This document shows positions 13,032 through 20,805 of a DNA stretch of 22,259 nt, piece by piece. Position 1 is the stretch's first letter; the number at the start of each line of letters is the position of its first letter. The notes under the pieces were generated by a model. It was not told where the DNA came from, searched no databases, and saw only the letters and a list, made by a program, of their open reading frames with translations. The stretch comes from a virus. A program made the translations under genes and the position numbers. Where the stretch lies: IMG/VR virus record IMGVR_UViG_3300035698_003757, positions 1 through 22,259 of that record. The stretch is one strand, 5' to 3'.

Positions 13032-13940
13032 CTAAGCTCCAGCGCTTCCAAAAATTCCACGAGGATCTGTATTACCCACAGAAAATCTCATGTAAGATTT
13101 AGCAAGTGCATTGTCCGTATTAAACTCATTATCCTGTTTTAAAGGAATATTATTTCTATCATACATCATCATACCACGAGGCGCGTTAGTTCTTACAAAC
13201 CATGCGTCAGCATCGGTAAAATAATGGTTCATTTTAATACCACCAGGAAGGGCATTAACGCTTTTAAGAACATTAATGCCGTTATTAGCTGAATCGCTTT
13301 GTAACGTAGATTTCATAATCCTGTTAGCATTCCACCACTCGTTAGGATGAATATGTAAACTTTGAGGAATTAAAGCTATCTTATGACCTTTATCATTCTC
13401 TGCTGTCATAATCTGATTTAACAGGTCCTCAAGTGCTGCTTCAGACAAATCCGCAGCGGTAGACAATTCGTTACTCCAAGTACCTGCCGTTGATGTATGA
13501 AGTGTAGAACATAATTCAAGCCCGTCACCGAACGTATAATCACTATTAAACGCCCTATTATAAATATTAGCAGCCACAATTTCTTTAGTCTGACGCATAG
13601 AAAAAGCATTAGACTGTGCTCTACGCTTACTTACCATTTCATACAAACCATCTTCTCGCTCTTCAAAAGTACAAATGTACCCCAAAGCATAGGCTACATG
13701 CGTATATCTTGTCACGTACCCCTGAGATTCATCATCATAGGATACAGACGCACCTTGCGCTTTTATTGGTGCGAGTCCAAATCCTGTTAACTGCACATCT
13801 TCCTCATACGCTCTATTGGAAGTTTCGATAGTAAATAAATCTTTAAATTCTTCACTGTGCTCACCGTAAGTACGTCCCCACCAAGCTTTCACTCCTGGCC
13901 ATAGTGCTTTCGGGTGATTTGATGTCATTATAACGCCCAT
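13032..13940 (-). CDS. Major capsid (coat) protein
   Basis: The 302-aa protein starts at ATG 13940, with AAAGGAG seven bases upstream; ATG 13928 is internal. It begins MGVIMTSNHPKALWPGVKAWWGRTYGEH, followed by FTIETSNRAYEEDVQLTGFGLAPIKAQGASVSYDDESQ, a sequence type known in HK97-fold major head proteins. Further family-like blocks are YICTFEEREDGLYEMVSKRRAQSNAFSMRQTKE, a central HIHPNEWWNANRIMKS and a C-terminal ANNGINVLKSVNALPGGIKMNHYFTDADAWFVRTN. Length and location (after scaffold, before connector genes) agree with a coat protein, and no protease or delta domain is present in the gene. A perfect stem-loop follows. Highly confident as coat protein; the exact subfamily is not certain. Confidence 0.88.
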   Translation of the reverse strand: MGVIMTSNHPKALWPGVKAWWGRTYGEHSEEFKDLFTIETSNRAYEEDVQLTGFGLAPIKAQGASVSYDDESQGYVTRYTHVAYALGYICTFEEREDGLYEMVSKRRAQSNAFSMRQTKEIVAANIYNRAFNSDYTFGDGLELCSTLHTSTAGTWSNELSTAADLSEAALEDLLNQIMTAENDKGHKIALIPQSLHIHPNEWWNANRIMKSTLQSDSANNGINVLKSVNALPGGIKMNHYFTDADAWFVRTNAPRGMMMYDRNNIPLKQDNEFNTDNALAKSYMRFSVGNTDPRGIFGSAGA

Positions 13941-13952
13941 ATCAAGTCTCCT

Positions 13953-14564
13953 TTAAGTTGTAGCGTAACCAGTTGTGCATCTCTGTGAATGCAAATTAAT
14001 CATAAACTCCCAATTTGCATGGGCACCAATGTCATTACCGACTTTATTGACAAGCCCCAGTATTCTTAATTTTAACGTAGCAGTACTGGCTACAGTGGTA
14101 CTGTCAATTTCCATTCCACTCCTACCAGTAGTCGTAGAACCACTGTGTGTAAATATCATATCCGCATTAGATCCACATGCGGCGTATGTAAGTGGTGTTG
14201 TGTCCCCATCTTCCTGCATCTCAAATACGAGGTCAGGATCATCCGCAACATAAACAATTCGTTCGGTACTTGCCGGGTTATAAGTTTTATCGAGATCCGA
14301 TGCAAGAGGATTAAAATTTACAATAAAACCAGTTAAATATGTACTACCGGCTGCTGTAGCTTTTTCTACCTCTGGCAAAGTCCCTGGACCATTCCCTAAA
14401 TACTCCGTATCATTCGATAGCCCCGTTACAAGAACTGCATCTCCCCTGTACATTGCGACTGCATAATCCCCCGCAAGATAATAAGGTGTAACAGCCCCGT
14501 TATAAGGTGCTCCATTTTTATGCCGAATGGGTACCCCACCCATAGGCGCATCTGTATTAGCCAT
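13953..14564 (-). CDS. Putative capsid decoration / head structural protein
   Basis: The 203-aa protein MANTDAPMGGVPIRHKNG... has TAGGAGT six bases before the ATG. It lies between the scaffold-side genes and the coat gene with only 12 bp to the latter. The N-terminal part (PMGGVPIRHKNGAPYNGAVTPYYL ... DYAVAMYRGDAVLVTG) is a beta-barrel-like pattern I associate with small head proteins encoded beside the coat gene of podovirus-like phages. The remaining sequence alternates strands and loops (STYLTGFIVNFNP, ERIVYVADDPDLVFEMQEDGD, ATLKLRILGLVNKVGND). A head-stabilising or cement function is likely from position but not proven. Confidence 0.7.
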   Translation of the reverse strand: MANTDAPMGGVPIRHKNGAPYNGAVTPYYLAGDYAVAMYRGDAVLVTGLSNDTEYLGNGPGTLPEVEKATAAGSTYLTGFIVNFNPLASDLDKTYNPASTERIVYVADDPDLVFEMQEDGDTTPLTYAACGSNADMIFTHSGSTTTGRSGMEIDSTTVASTATLKLRILGLVNKVGNDIGAHANWEFMINLHSQRCTTGYATT

Positions 14565-14573
14565 AGTTTACTC

Positions 14574-14987
14574 CTAATTCTTTATTTTAATGCCCTCCTT
14601 TGGGACATATCGTCCGTCAGCACCCGGTCTCCCGTTACTGTCGGCTCCCTGTCTGAGCGCATCTTCTGTTAAATGTATCGCTTTACCTTTTGCAATCTGG
14701 TCAGCGTTATACAATATATTTGTTATCTCCATTAAATACCCTTTAGTACCCTCGGTTTTGTCAACTACCTTAGACACAGCATTACCAAGACTATCATTGT
14801 GATTTTTAACATCTTTATCCTCAAATTCAGCATCGTCCCTTTGAACTAAAGCATAGCCTCCATCAATTGCGTCTTTTACCCTGTTTCCTACGTCATTTAC
14901 CCATCGTCTCTGAAATCCATGTTTACCAGAAACAGCTAAATTCTGACGTGCTACCCCTAACGGTACTCTTTTTTTCCTGTCTACCAT
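14574..14987 (-). CDS. Small head-module protein of unknown function
   Basis: The 137-aa protein MVDRKKRVPLGVARQNLAV... overlaps the end of the scaffold gene by 7 bp and has GAGGG seven bases before its ATG. The basic N-terminus (RKKRVPLGVARQNLAVSGK, then GFQRRWVND) with a following GGYALVQRDDAEFEDKD is a pattern I recall from small proteins that sit between scaffold and coat genes. The C-terminal part is helical (YLMEITNILYNADQIAKGKAI) and ends in a Lys-rich tail. It might bind nucleic acid or act with the scaffold in assembly. No functional family can be named with certainty. Confidence 0.65.
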   Translation of the reverse strand: MVDRKKRVPLGVARQNLAVSGKHGFQRRWVNDVGNRVKDAIDGGYALVQRDDAEFEDKDVKNHNDSLGNAVSKVVDKTEGTKGYLMEITNILYNADQIAKGKAIHLTEDALRQGADSNGRPGADGRYVPKEGIKIKN

Positions 14988-15781
14988 TCGTAATCCCTCA
15001 CATAATCTTTTTTAGTGAAATCAGGTATTTCTTTACAAAACCTGTCACACTCTACTCTCGCGTCTGCCGGTAAATTGGCGTACGTATGTTTACCTGGGTT
15101 TGGAACTGCCTCGTCAATACCGCTATCTACTACAGTGGGTACTGCCCTATTTTTGTTCCCGAACTTATCCGGGAATCTTGCCTTAACTTCTTCTTTCACT
15201 TTGTCATAGAATTTTTTACCTGTCAAGTCTTTATTCTGTGACGCTACGTATTTAGATATACTCGCTGCATAAGACGCCAATACATCGTCCTCTGCAAACC
15301 ATTGATTTCCGTCGGATATCCACTCCTCTAATTCAGGATCATTTTCATTTTCATCCACCGTATCTATCGTAGGAATTTCGACCTCCTTCGCCTCTTCAGT
15401 AAGCGCATCTTTTTCTGTTTCTATCTGATCAAAAGCTTCAACGTCTCCGTCTCTTGTAGCTTTTCGTTGTTTAGCAGATAGGTCTTTCATAGCCCTATTG
15501 TACGCTTTATCCACAGAATCCTTAGTGAACGTACGGTAATCACCGAATGTCTTTTTTAATCTTGTAATGTCCCTATTCAATGTGTGCACTGTGCCAGTAA
15601 GTTTACCCACACGCTCACGCATTATCGGGATTTCATTTTTACCACGTTCAACAAATCGGTCTGCTTCTACCCATTTTTTCGAATCACCCTTAAACTCATC
15701 TTCAGGAACCCAACCCATAACTTTTGCTTCGTCCTCTATACTCGGTGCCTCTGGTGCCTCTGGTGCCTCTGCGTCTGTCAT
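14981..15781 (-). CDS. Scaffolding protein
   Basis: The 266-aa acidic protein starts at ATG 15781, two bases after the GroES stop, with AGGGGG seven bases upstream. Its N-terminus contains a three-fold Glu-Ala-Pro repeat from a 9-bp tandem repeat, then the signature AKVMGWVPEDEFKGDSKKWVEADRFVERGKNEIP (residues ~19-52), which recurs in scaffold proteins of podovirus-like phages. A long coiled coil follows (IMRERVGKLTGTVHTLNRDITRLKK, and KAYNRAMKDLSAKQRKATRD). A C-terminal domain has YANLPADARVECDRFCKEIP and FTKKDYVRDYEW. Position just before the head structural genes fits. The scaffold would be lost from the mature capsid. Confidence 0.82.
   Translation of the reverse strand: MTDAEAPEAPEAPSIEDEAKVMGWVPEDEFKGDSKKWVEADRFVERGKNEIPIMRERVGKLTGTVHTLNRDITRLKKTFGDYRTFTKDSVDKAYNRAMKDLSAKQRKATRDGDVEAFDQIETEKDALTEEAKEVEIPTIDTVDENENDPELEEWISDGNQWFAEDDVLASYAASISKYVASQNKDLTGKKFYDKVKEEVKARFPDKFGNKNRAVPTVVDSGIDEAVPNPGKHTYANLPADARVECDRFCKEIPDFTKKDYVRDYEW
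15744..15770 (-). repeat. Three tandem 9-bp repeats in the scaffold gene
   Basis: The unit GGTGCCTCT (plus strand) occurs three times in a row and encodes (E-A-P) repeats near the N-terminus of the scaffold. Length can change by three residues per slip without frameshift. Confidence 0.85.
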
Positions 15782-15783
15782 AC

Positions 15784-16140
15784 CTAACCCCCTATTATTG
15801 CTGCTATATCCTTATCATTCATTAACTGATATTTCTCTTTGTCTTTACCTGTAACTTTATACCCTGCGTGCTTAGCGACATATACCCTATCGCCTACCTT
15901 TGGTACATCACCCTTAAAATCCTCAAAAGCATTACCTCCCGCTGCTATCAAAGTAGCTTGCTCTTGCATCATTTTTTCTTTTTCTACAAGTGCTATTGGT
16001 ATAATTATCCCCCCCGGTGTCTTTTCGTCCACACTATCGAGTTTAACTAATATCTTATACTCAACAGGTAATAAACCGCTATGATTAATAGCTCCACATG
16101 GTTTATCCCCCGAAGGTTTCTTACTCTTCAACATTCCCAT
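15784..16140 (-). CDS. Phage GroES-type co-chaperonin (Cpn10)
   Basis: The 118-aa protein starts at ATG 16140, with GGAGG five bases upstream. After ~20 extra N-terminal residues comes the Cpn10 pattern: LPVEYKILVKLDSVDEKTPGGIIIP (residues 24-48, the mobile-loop region with GGIIIP), ATLIAAGGNAFEDF (62-75), PKVGDRVYVAKHAG (80-93) and YQLMNDKDIAAII (104-116). GroES is about 97 aa. The protein should cap a GroEL ring to fold coat or other phage proteins, as T4 gp31 does. Its place between portal and scaffold fits that role. No GroEL partner is seen in this window, so host GroEL is the likely partner. The mobile loop carries an extended, charged PIALVEKEKMMQ stretch. Confident family assignment. 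Confidence 0.92.
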   Translation of the reverse strand: MGMLKSKKPSGDKPCGAINHSGLLPVEYKILVKLDSVDEKTPGGIIIPIALVEKEKMMQEQATLIAAGGNAFEDFKGDVPKVGDRVYVAKHAGYKVTGKDKEKYQLMNDKDIAAIIGG

Positions 16141-16351
16141 CCGTTACCTCCATTTCCAGTATAAGATCAATACCATACAAAATCCCTACTGACCTAGCTG
16201 TTGCCTCTGCTGTACTGTTGTCTCCCCTTAACGTTGCGCCATTAATTAAACCATACTCATACGCGGCCCTCTGGTCTCTGAGCAACTTCAGGACTTCCCT
16301 GGTTATTTCCTGATCCTTCCACGCCAGATGCTGATTTTTTGTCATACTCAT
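16121..16351 (-). CDS. Small helical protein of unknown function, overlapping the portal gene
   Basis: The 76-aa protein MSMTKNQHLAWKDQEITREV... starts at ATG 16351, inside the 3' end of the portal gene, in another frame; the overlap is 95 bp. AAAGGA lies eight bases before. It also overlaps the co-chaperonin start by 20 bp. The sequence is mostly helical (EITREVLKLLRDQRAAYEYGLINGATL, ATARSVGILYGIDLILE) and resembles the 'E....R...Ai..Al..G..l......TA..TA...G...GL..lL' proteins found next to portals in many phages. Its role is unknown, but its place in the operon is consistent with head assembly. Confidence 0.75.
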   Translation of the reverse strand: MSMTKNQHLAWKDQEITREVLKLLRDQRAAYEYGLINGATLRGDNSTAEATARSVGILYGIDLILEMEVTDGNVEE

Positions 16352-18191
16352 CCTTCATTCCTTTCATTTGGTCTCTTATTTCCTCAAGCTTCGCTTTATA
16401 TAAATCAAGCTGTATACCTTCCTCTACGCCCTCGGCTTTAGCAAGATTTAATATTCCTTTTGTAAATACCTCTTCCATACCAGCAAACACACTCATATTC
16501 TTAAAATGAGACTCCTTTTTGTCCATCTCAAGTCTTTCACGTTCGACTGCTATCATTTCTATTTCCGGATTCATTGGCGGTTTTGGTCTCTTATCAGGAG
16601 GTAGTAGTAATACGCTTGGTGCTTTAACAGCTTTTAAGTACTGTGCTGTAACACCATCTTCATCCAGCCCATCACGCCCTGATATCTTTAACAATGATTC
16701 CGCGAGAGCGACCCTTTGCACATCTAACGCAAATATAGGCTCTGCCGCCGGTGTGATATCGTACCCATCTTTACTAAAATCTTCTCTGGACACTTCTCTA
16801 TCGACTACCTTAAAATACTTTTTATCTTCAGCATACTTATAATTCAGATGGTATATTAACTTGAATTCCTCTGTTAAAGACCTGTATATGCGTTTGTATA
16901 TACCACTAAAAACCTTTAACCCCTGTTCTATTAGAGCGGTAATAGTGGCAGCCGATACGTTCTCGCCTGGCTTTTGCCCTGACATAGCATCCTGAACAGA
17001 GGAAATATCCTTACCTGCTGATATTAATAACCCAAGTAACTGAAATAACACTTGTGAGGGTTGTTGTATCGGTAACGGAAATATACCACTCTTCAGGTCT
17101 TGCCCCATAACATCTGTAGTTTTCCACTCACCTGGCTTAAATGCGACCTTGCCACCCTGTAATTTAACCCCTCTTGCAAGAAAGCCCCCACCTGTATTGG
17201 AAAGAGTACCTGCATCAAGTAACTGATTTATTATAGTATTTATTGAGCTATTTATGGGATATAAGAGCGTTCCGAAACCAATGTCATAAAACCCACTATC
17301 CGGATTAGGAATGAACGGATACTTAATAAAATGCTGTATAGGTTCGATTTTAATTAACTTACCATTCTCAAATACCACACCATCCACATCATACCGAGCT
17401 ACAATACGCATTACTGTATTTGTGGATTTATGTACAGTAACGATATATGGTTCCTCATATCCGTCCTCATCTAAATCAAGCCACCTATGCTGCTCTATGT
17501 ACAAACGTGGCGCGTCGTTATCACTATCCGGATCACTTTCGGAACCTAATTCAGTGTCCTTCCATAGCCCTTTTGCTACCATTTCAAATTTATGATTGTC
17601 ATACCGGTATATTCTATGGGAAACACGTCTCGCAGTTTCCAAATTCTCAGCTTTAACATTAACTACCACGTCATCATACGTAAGAAATTTAGATGCTACT
17701 GTTCCTTTTAAACTATCAAAATATATTTTCCGAAAACATGTACCTACTATAGGGAGATTATGGAGCATACGGTCTGTACCGTCCATCCACCCTTGTATTT
17801 CTTCAGTAAGCTGATAGTCCATGTACATACTTACACGCTCTGACCGCTCCTCTTTAACCCGCTCCTCGTCATCACCTGTGATTTTAAAGTTAACAATCTT
17901 TTCATCCGGAACCAACTCTGGAAAAGCTCTACTGGCAAATTGTATAGTGGCGACCGTTATCAACGGGTGTTTAACATTTGCAGCTCCAGGCCATGGGGTA
18001 GATTTCTCCTCGTAGGTCTGTTTAGCAAGATCCATAGCCTCTTTATTAATTTTATCTATATCACTTCGAGAATTAAAATCAATATCATAATCTCTTGTAA
18101 CTTTAGCCCCAATCTCACTTAGCTTCTCTGGTGTCAGCATATCAGCTATATTAACTGCGTTCATAAGTGTATCTAATTTTTTAATGGTCAT
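16257..18191 (-). CDS. Portal (head-tail connector) protein
   Basis: The 644-aa protein starts at ATG 18191 with AAGGAG nine bases upstream and 19 bp after TerL. The size fits P22-type portals. Visible portal-like regions: early SDIDKINKEAMDLAKQ and YEEKSTPWPGAANVKHPLITVA; PFIPNPDSGFYDIGFGTLLYPINSSINTIINQLLDAG in the wing/stem; GGKVAFKPGEWKTTDVMGQD; and SSVQDAMSGQKPGENVSAATITALIEQGLKVFSGIYKRIYRSL. A Glu/Lys-rich coiled coil near the C-terminus (EMIAVERERLEMDKKES) may correspond to the barrel. The portal ring receives TerL and DNA during packaging and later binds the gp4-like adaptor. Confident from motif order and position directly after TerL. Confidence 0.88.
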   Translation of the reverse strand: MTIKKLDTLMNAVNIADMLTPEKLSEIGAKVTRDYDIDFNSRSDIDKINKEAMDLAKQTYEEKSTPWPGAANVKHPLITVATIQFASRAFPELVPDEKIVNFKITGDDEERVKEERSERVSMYMDYQLTEEIQGWMDGTDRMLHNLPIVGTCFRKIYFDSLKGTVASKFLTYDDVVVNVKAENLETARRVSHRIYRYDNHKFEMVAKGLWKDTELGSESDPDSDNDAPRLYIEQHRWLDLDEDGYEEPYIVTVHKSTNTVMRIVARYDVDGVVFENGKLIKIEPIQHFIKYPFIPNPDSGFYDIGFGTLLYPINSSINTIINQLLDAGTLSNTGGGFLARGVKLQGGKVAFKPGEWKTTDVMGQDLKSGIFPLPIQQPSQVLFQLLGLLISAGKDISSVQDAMSGQKPGENVSAATITALIEQGLKVFSGIYKRIYRSLTEEFKLIYHLNYKYAEDKKYFKVVDREVSREDFSKDGYDITPAAEPIFALDVQRVALAESLLKISGRDGLDEDGVTAQYLKAVKAPSVLLLPPDKRPKPPMNPEIEMIAVERERLEMDKKESHFKNMSVFAGMEEVFTKGILNLAKAEGVEEGIQLDLYKAKLEEIRDQMKGMKDEYDKKSASGVEGSGNNQGSPEVAQRPEGRV

Positions 18192-18210
18192 CTACTGTAT
18201 CTCCTTGGCA

Positions 18211-19668
18211 TTAATACCCCCCGACCCCTGTTGTCTCACGAGTGTACTCATCCTCTTCTTGCCCGTAGTTTACCGGTGTCCATTCGGTGTTAAGTAACAT
18301 AAGTCTATATAAATTTTCCATCATATCATCGTCTTCTTTCTTCGGCTTCTGTGTGTCTTTATCATACATATATCCTTCAATTTCCATTATAGTCCGTACC
18401 AAATCATCAAATATGTACAATGATGGCTCTTGGTTTGGTCCGTGCAGATGGTTTTTAACTTCAAGAATGCCTGAATTTTTATCCTTAGATGCCGTTTTTA
18501 ACATGTATCCATACTGCCATAGTTCCCAGGCTATTTTATCAAATACCGTATTCGAGTTGTTACTGTCTCCTTTAGCCAACGGATCCACAATTATAGTACC
18601 GATGCGATACTGTTGCTGACGAGCGAACCTTACTACCTCTTGACCTACCCACGTACCGTCACCGTGCGCCCATATCTCGTTAACCAAATACCGCGTGCTA
18701 TTCGGAGCTGTAGCACAAAATAGTATCGCCTGTTCCTTACGGGGATGGATATCTATAGCCACATCCACAATCCAATCAATTGGCACCCTAAACCTTTCCA
18801 TCAGGTGACGTGATCTCTCGTATTTCGGGTATACTAACCCACTCATGTAAGAGGGGACGCCTCTTAGTCTTGCGTCTTTTTCTTCGTCTGTAAGTGTTTT
18901 GGCAAATTGGCTTATCCCCTCTTTTGTGATACCATAGCCCTCATTATCATAGATTTCACCATGAACATTAAATACCGACAAGTCAGGTTTCCCCGTATCA
19001 TCGACGGCTTTAATGACTTCTCTATCTACCCACGCCTCTTTAAGAAGCGTCATGCAAAATAATTCTCTACCCTTACGATCAATTAACCCACGAGCATTAG
19101 CTATACGTATAGCACGTTTAGGCGGTTCATCATATATTATTAAGTCTCCTGACCACCCTTCATGCAATTCCGCCTCTTGTCCGTTAGACAATATCTCAAT
19201 CGTACTACCGGTTTCCACATCCTCCCATTTAGCCTCAACACCCATACTGTTCTTTTTCTTTTTTAACGCTCTTCCTTTTGGCCACCATTTTTCCAACTCA
19301 GGAATTACCACAGATTTTATCTGTTGCTCCCAGTCTTGCCCTATGTACCGTATCTTACGTGGTTTCCTATGGGGAAACACAAGTGTATTACCATTCCATG
19401 GGTAAAAACCTATACAGGTGGAGATAGCTATAACCCCGCCTATCGTTGTTTTTCCTATTCTGTTTCCTCCCGTAAATGTAAAAACCTTATATAATGGGTC
19501 TTCCCATGCGTCGAGAAGTTTTTTCTGAAGGGGATTTGGTCTGTCAAAAAATTCTATTAGATTATTCGTACGGTAGTCCACTATCTGGGATAGCACAGTG
19601 TTCTCTTTAAACTTAACAGCCTTGAGCTGCTTTAGTAACTCTGCTTTAGTGGGTTTAGTGGCGATCAT
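18211..19668 (-). CDS. terL: Terminase large subunit (TerL), ATPase-nuclease packaging motor
   Basis: The 485-aa protein MIATKPTKAELLKQ... starts at ATG 19668, one base after the previous stop. Walker A is TGGNRIGKTT (66-75), Walker B DLIIYDEPP (175-183) with D180/E181. The adaptor-type segment RPNPLQKKLLDAWEDPLYKVF precedes Walker A. The RNase H-like nuclease part has VDVAIDIHPRKEQAI (301-315; D302, D306), IIVDPLAKGD (359-368; D362) and a late acidic KKEDDDMMENLYRL (443-456). This layout is that of phage TerL proteins, which translocate DNA into the prohead through the portal and cut it. The length is typical. No obvious defect in the catalytic residues is seen. Confidence 0.93.
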   Translation of the reverse strand: MIATKPTKAELLKQLKAVKFKENTVLSQIVDYRTNNLIEFFDRPNPLQKKLLDAWEDPLYKVFTFTGGNRIGKTTIGGVIAISTCIGFYPWNGNTLVFPHRKPRKIRYIGQDWEQQIKSVVIPELEKWWPKGRALKKKKNSMGVEAKWEDVETGSTIEILSNGQEAELHEGWSGDLIIYDEPPKRAIRIANARGLIDRKGRELFCMTLLKEAWVDREVIKAVDDTGKPDLSVFNVHGEIYDNEGYGITKEGISQFAKTLTDEEKDARLRGVPSYMSGLVYPKYERSRHLMERFRVPIDWIVDVAIDIHPRKEQAILFCATAPNSTRYLVNEIWAHGDGTWVGQEVVRFARQQQYRIGTIIVDPLAKGDSNNSNTVFDKIAWELWQYGYMLKTASKDKNSGILEVKNHLHGPNQEPSLYIFDDLVRTIMEIEGYMYDKDTQKPKKEDDDMMENLYRLMLLNTEWTPVNYGQEEDEYTRETTGVGGY

Positions 19669-19669
19669 A

Positions 19670-19885
19670 TTATTCTATTGTACCCTCGTAACTTAAAGAA
19701 AACCTAAGCCATATAATTTCCACACATTTATATCTTTCTATAAGACTAATTTTTATCCGCGGTACCCAATACCACCAAGAATACCCAAATCTACATTTTT
19801 GACCGCAAGATTCAAGATGTCTTTTAGTACCCTCGTCCCCATATCTATCCGAACTCATAAACATAATTTGCATATTGTTAGTCAT
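19670..19885 (-). CDS. Small protein of unknown function
   Basis: The 71-aa protein MTNNMQIMFMSSDRYGD... has GAGGGG nine bases before ATG 19885 and ends one base before TerL. It contains an aromatic, Cys-containing centre (SCGQKC, then FGYSWWYWVPRIKI) and a basic/hydrophobic C-terminus (LIERYKCVEIIWLRFSLSY). I do not recognise a family. The tight packing between two coupled genes and the ribosome site are the main reasons to accept it. Confidence 0.55.
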   Translation of the reverse strand: MTNNMQIMFMSSDRYGDEGTKRHLESCGQKCRFGYSWWYWVPRIKISLIERYKCVEIIWLRFSLSYEGTIE

Positions 19886-19903
19886 TTATGCACCCCTCTC
19901 CTA

Positions 19904-20059
19904 TCATTCCTTTAATGGCGGGAGACCCGCGGCTTCTCTTAGTTTTCTATTGCGTTCAGCTACTACACTAATCAGGCCTTTTGGATTAATCACAACCTTT
20001 TTCTTCTTTTTTTCTCCGCTATACTCTTCGTCATTACTGTTTGCACTATTGTCTGCCAT
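19904..20059 (-). CDS. Very small basic protein of unknown function
   Basis: The 51-aa protein MADNSANSNDEEYSGEKKKKK, then VVINPKGLISVVAERNRKLREAAGLPPLKE. GGAGG lies five bases before ATG 20059, and the next gene starts 18 bp downstream of its stop. An acidic start, a run of five lysines and a short amphipathic helix (ISVVAERNRKLREAAG) suggest nucleic-acid or terminase contact, but that is only a guess. Confidence 0.65.
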   Translation of the reverse strand: MADNSANSNDEEYSGEKKKKKVVINPKGLISVVAERNRKLREAAGLPPLKE

Positions 20060-20093
20060 GTGTGCCTCCTTTTATGTAAATTTTTAATATACG

Positions 20094-20366
20094 CTACGCC
20101 GTGCTCTGCGCTACTGTAGCTACGATTGGACTTTTATATATTTTTAATATCGAGGGACGCTCTATACTACGAAACGACCCGGGGGGAGGGGGGTTGCCAG
20201 GGTTACGGGTGGCGCCACCTGTACCCTCATTATCTATCGCACGACAGCCTACAGCCGAAGCCTTCTCGAACGAACCGACCCCACCGATCATGTAGGTGGC
20301 GCCACCCACCGTTACTATGGTAACGTTACCACCGTTACACCCGTATGGATAGGGGTTAATATTCAT
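20094..20366 (-). CDS. Small Gly/Pro-rich protein of unknown function, overlapping the TerS-like gene
   Basis: The 90-aa protein MNINPYPYGCNGGNVTIVTVGGATYMIGGVG... starts at ATG 20366 with AGGAGG six bases upstream and overlaps the end of the HTH gene by 11 bp. Composition is unusual: Gly-rich first half, then a GNPPPPGSFRS Pro stretch. Base composition is GC-rich compared with neighbours because the gene holds three perfect 12-bp palindromes and a G-quadruplex motif on the plus strand. It may be a true gene, or its sequence may be shaped mainly by a DNA site. No family recognised. Confidence 0.6.
   Translation of the reverse strand: MNINPYPYGCNGGNVTIVTVGGATYMIGGVGSFEKASAVGCRAIDNEGTGGATRNPGNPPPPGSFRSIERPSILKIYKSPIVATVAQSTA
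20181..20209 (+). other. G-quadruplex-forming motif
   Basis: Four G-tracts of at least three bases (G6, G6, G3, G3) are separated by loops of 1, 6 and 4 bases on the plus strand. This meets the simple G4 rule. It is one base from the first of three perfect palindromes and lies inside the 90-aa gene. Confidence 0.6.
20208..20330. other. Cluster of three perfect 12-bp palindromes next to the TerS-like gene
   Basis: GGTGGCGCCACC occurs at 20208-20219 and again at 20295-20306, and GGTAACGTTACC at 20319-20330. The first two are identical and 87 bp apart. In headful phages the pac site recognised by the small terminase is in or near its gene, so this is a candidate packaging or regulatory site. 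Confidence 0.5.
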
Positions 20367-20772
20367 TCAGCGCCTCCTCTAATTGCTTACGTTCCCGGTT
20401 GAGTTCATCTAAACTGGAAGTTAGCTCCTTATATGCCACATTGCTAGTCGATTGTCCCTTCTCCAAACGAGTCATATTGCCTACAGTACCAAGGGCGTAC
20501 GCTACATTATTGAGGCTGGCTTTTTCAACTCGGCTTGGGTCAACAAGTTCATGAAGTAACCGTGCCTCTACGCTCTCCAGTATCGCTCCCTTCTGTCCCC
20601 TGTACGCTGCTACTTCCCCAGGTTTAAGAAGTAATGCGCTAAATCGGGCGAGCGCTTGTTCCGCTGCTTGCTTTGTAGCTCCAAAATACTGACCAATATC
20701 CTTATAACTTAGGCCTTTTTTCATCCTCAGTTCAAGCGCCTTATTAATATCAATCTTTGAATTAGTACCCAA
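20356..20772 (-). CDS. HTH DNA-binding protein, probable terminase small subunit
   Basis: The 138-aa protein starts at a TTG (20772), with AAGGA about 11 bases upstream; the in-frame stop TAA two codons earlier leaves little alternative, and the first ATG (residue 17) would cut the HTH. Residues ~7-45 (IDINKALELRMKKGLSYKDIGQYFGATKQAAEQAL) form a helix-turn-helix with the 'G.sykdIg..fg.tkqa...al' pattern. VDPSRVEKASLNNVAYALGTVGNMTRLEKGQST (77-109) is a block I know from small DNA-binding proteins upstream of TerL. A C-terminal coiled coil follows (SLDELNRERKQLEEALNEY). First gene of the leftward operon, three genes before TerL. TerS is likely; a regulator is the alternative. Confidence 0.72.
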   Translation of the reverse strand: MGTNSKIDINKALELRMKKGLSYKDIGQYFGATKQAAEQALARFSALLLKPGEVAAYRGQKGAILESVEARLLHELVDPSRVEKASLNNVAYALGTVGNMTRLEKGQSTSNVAYKELTSSLDELNRERKQLEEALNEY

Positions 20773-20793
20773 AATTTAGTCAATCCTTAAAAA

Positions 20794-20805
20794 GTCGTTA
20801 ACGAC
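20794..20805. promoter_or_regulatory. 12-bp perfect palindrome upstream of the HTH gene
   Basis: GTCGTTAACGAC lies 22 bp before the TTG start of the HTH protein. It could be an operator (self-control by the HTH protein) or a protein-binding site for another regulator. Confidence 0.4.

Noticed and set aside
20101-20323. Plus-strand frames of 64-65 codons across the palindrome cluster
   Set aside because: They lack ribosome sites, and the minus-strand gene has AGGAGG at correct spacing.
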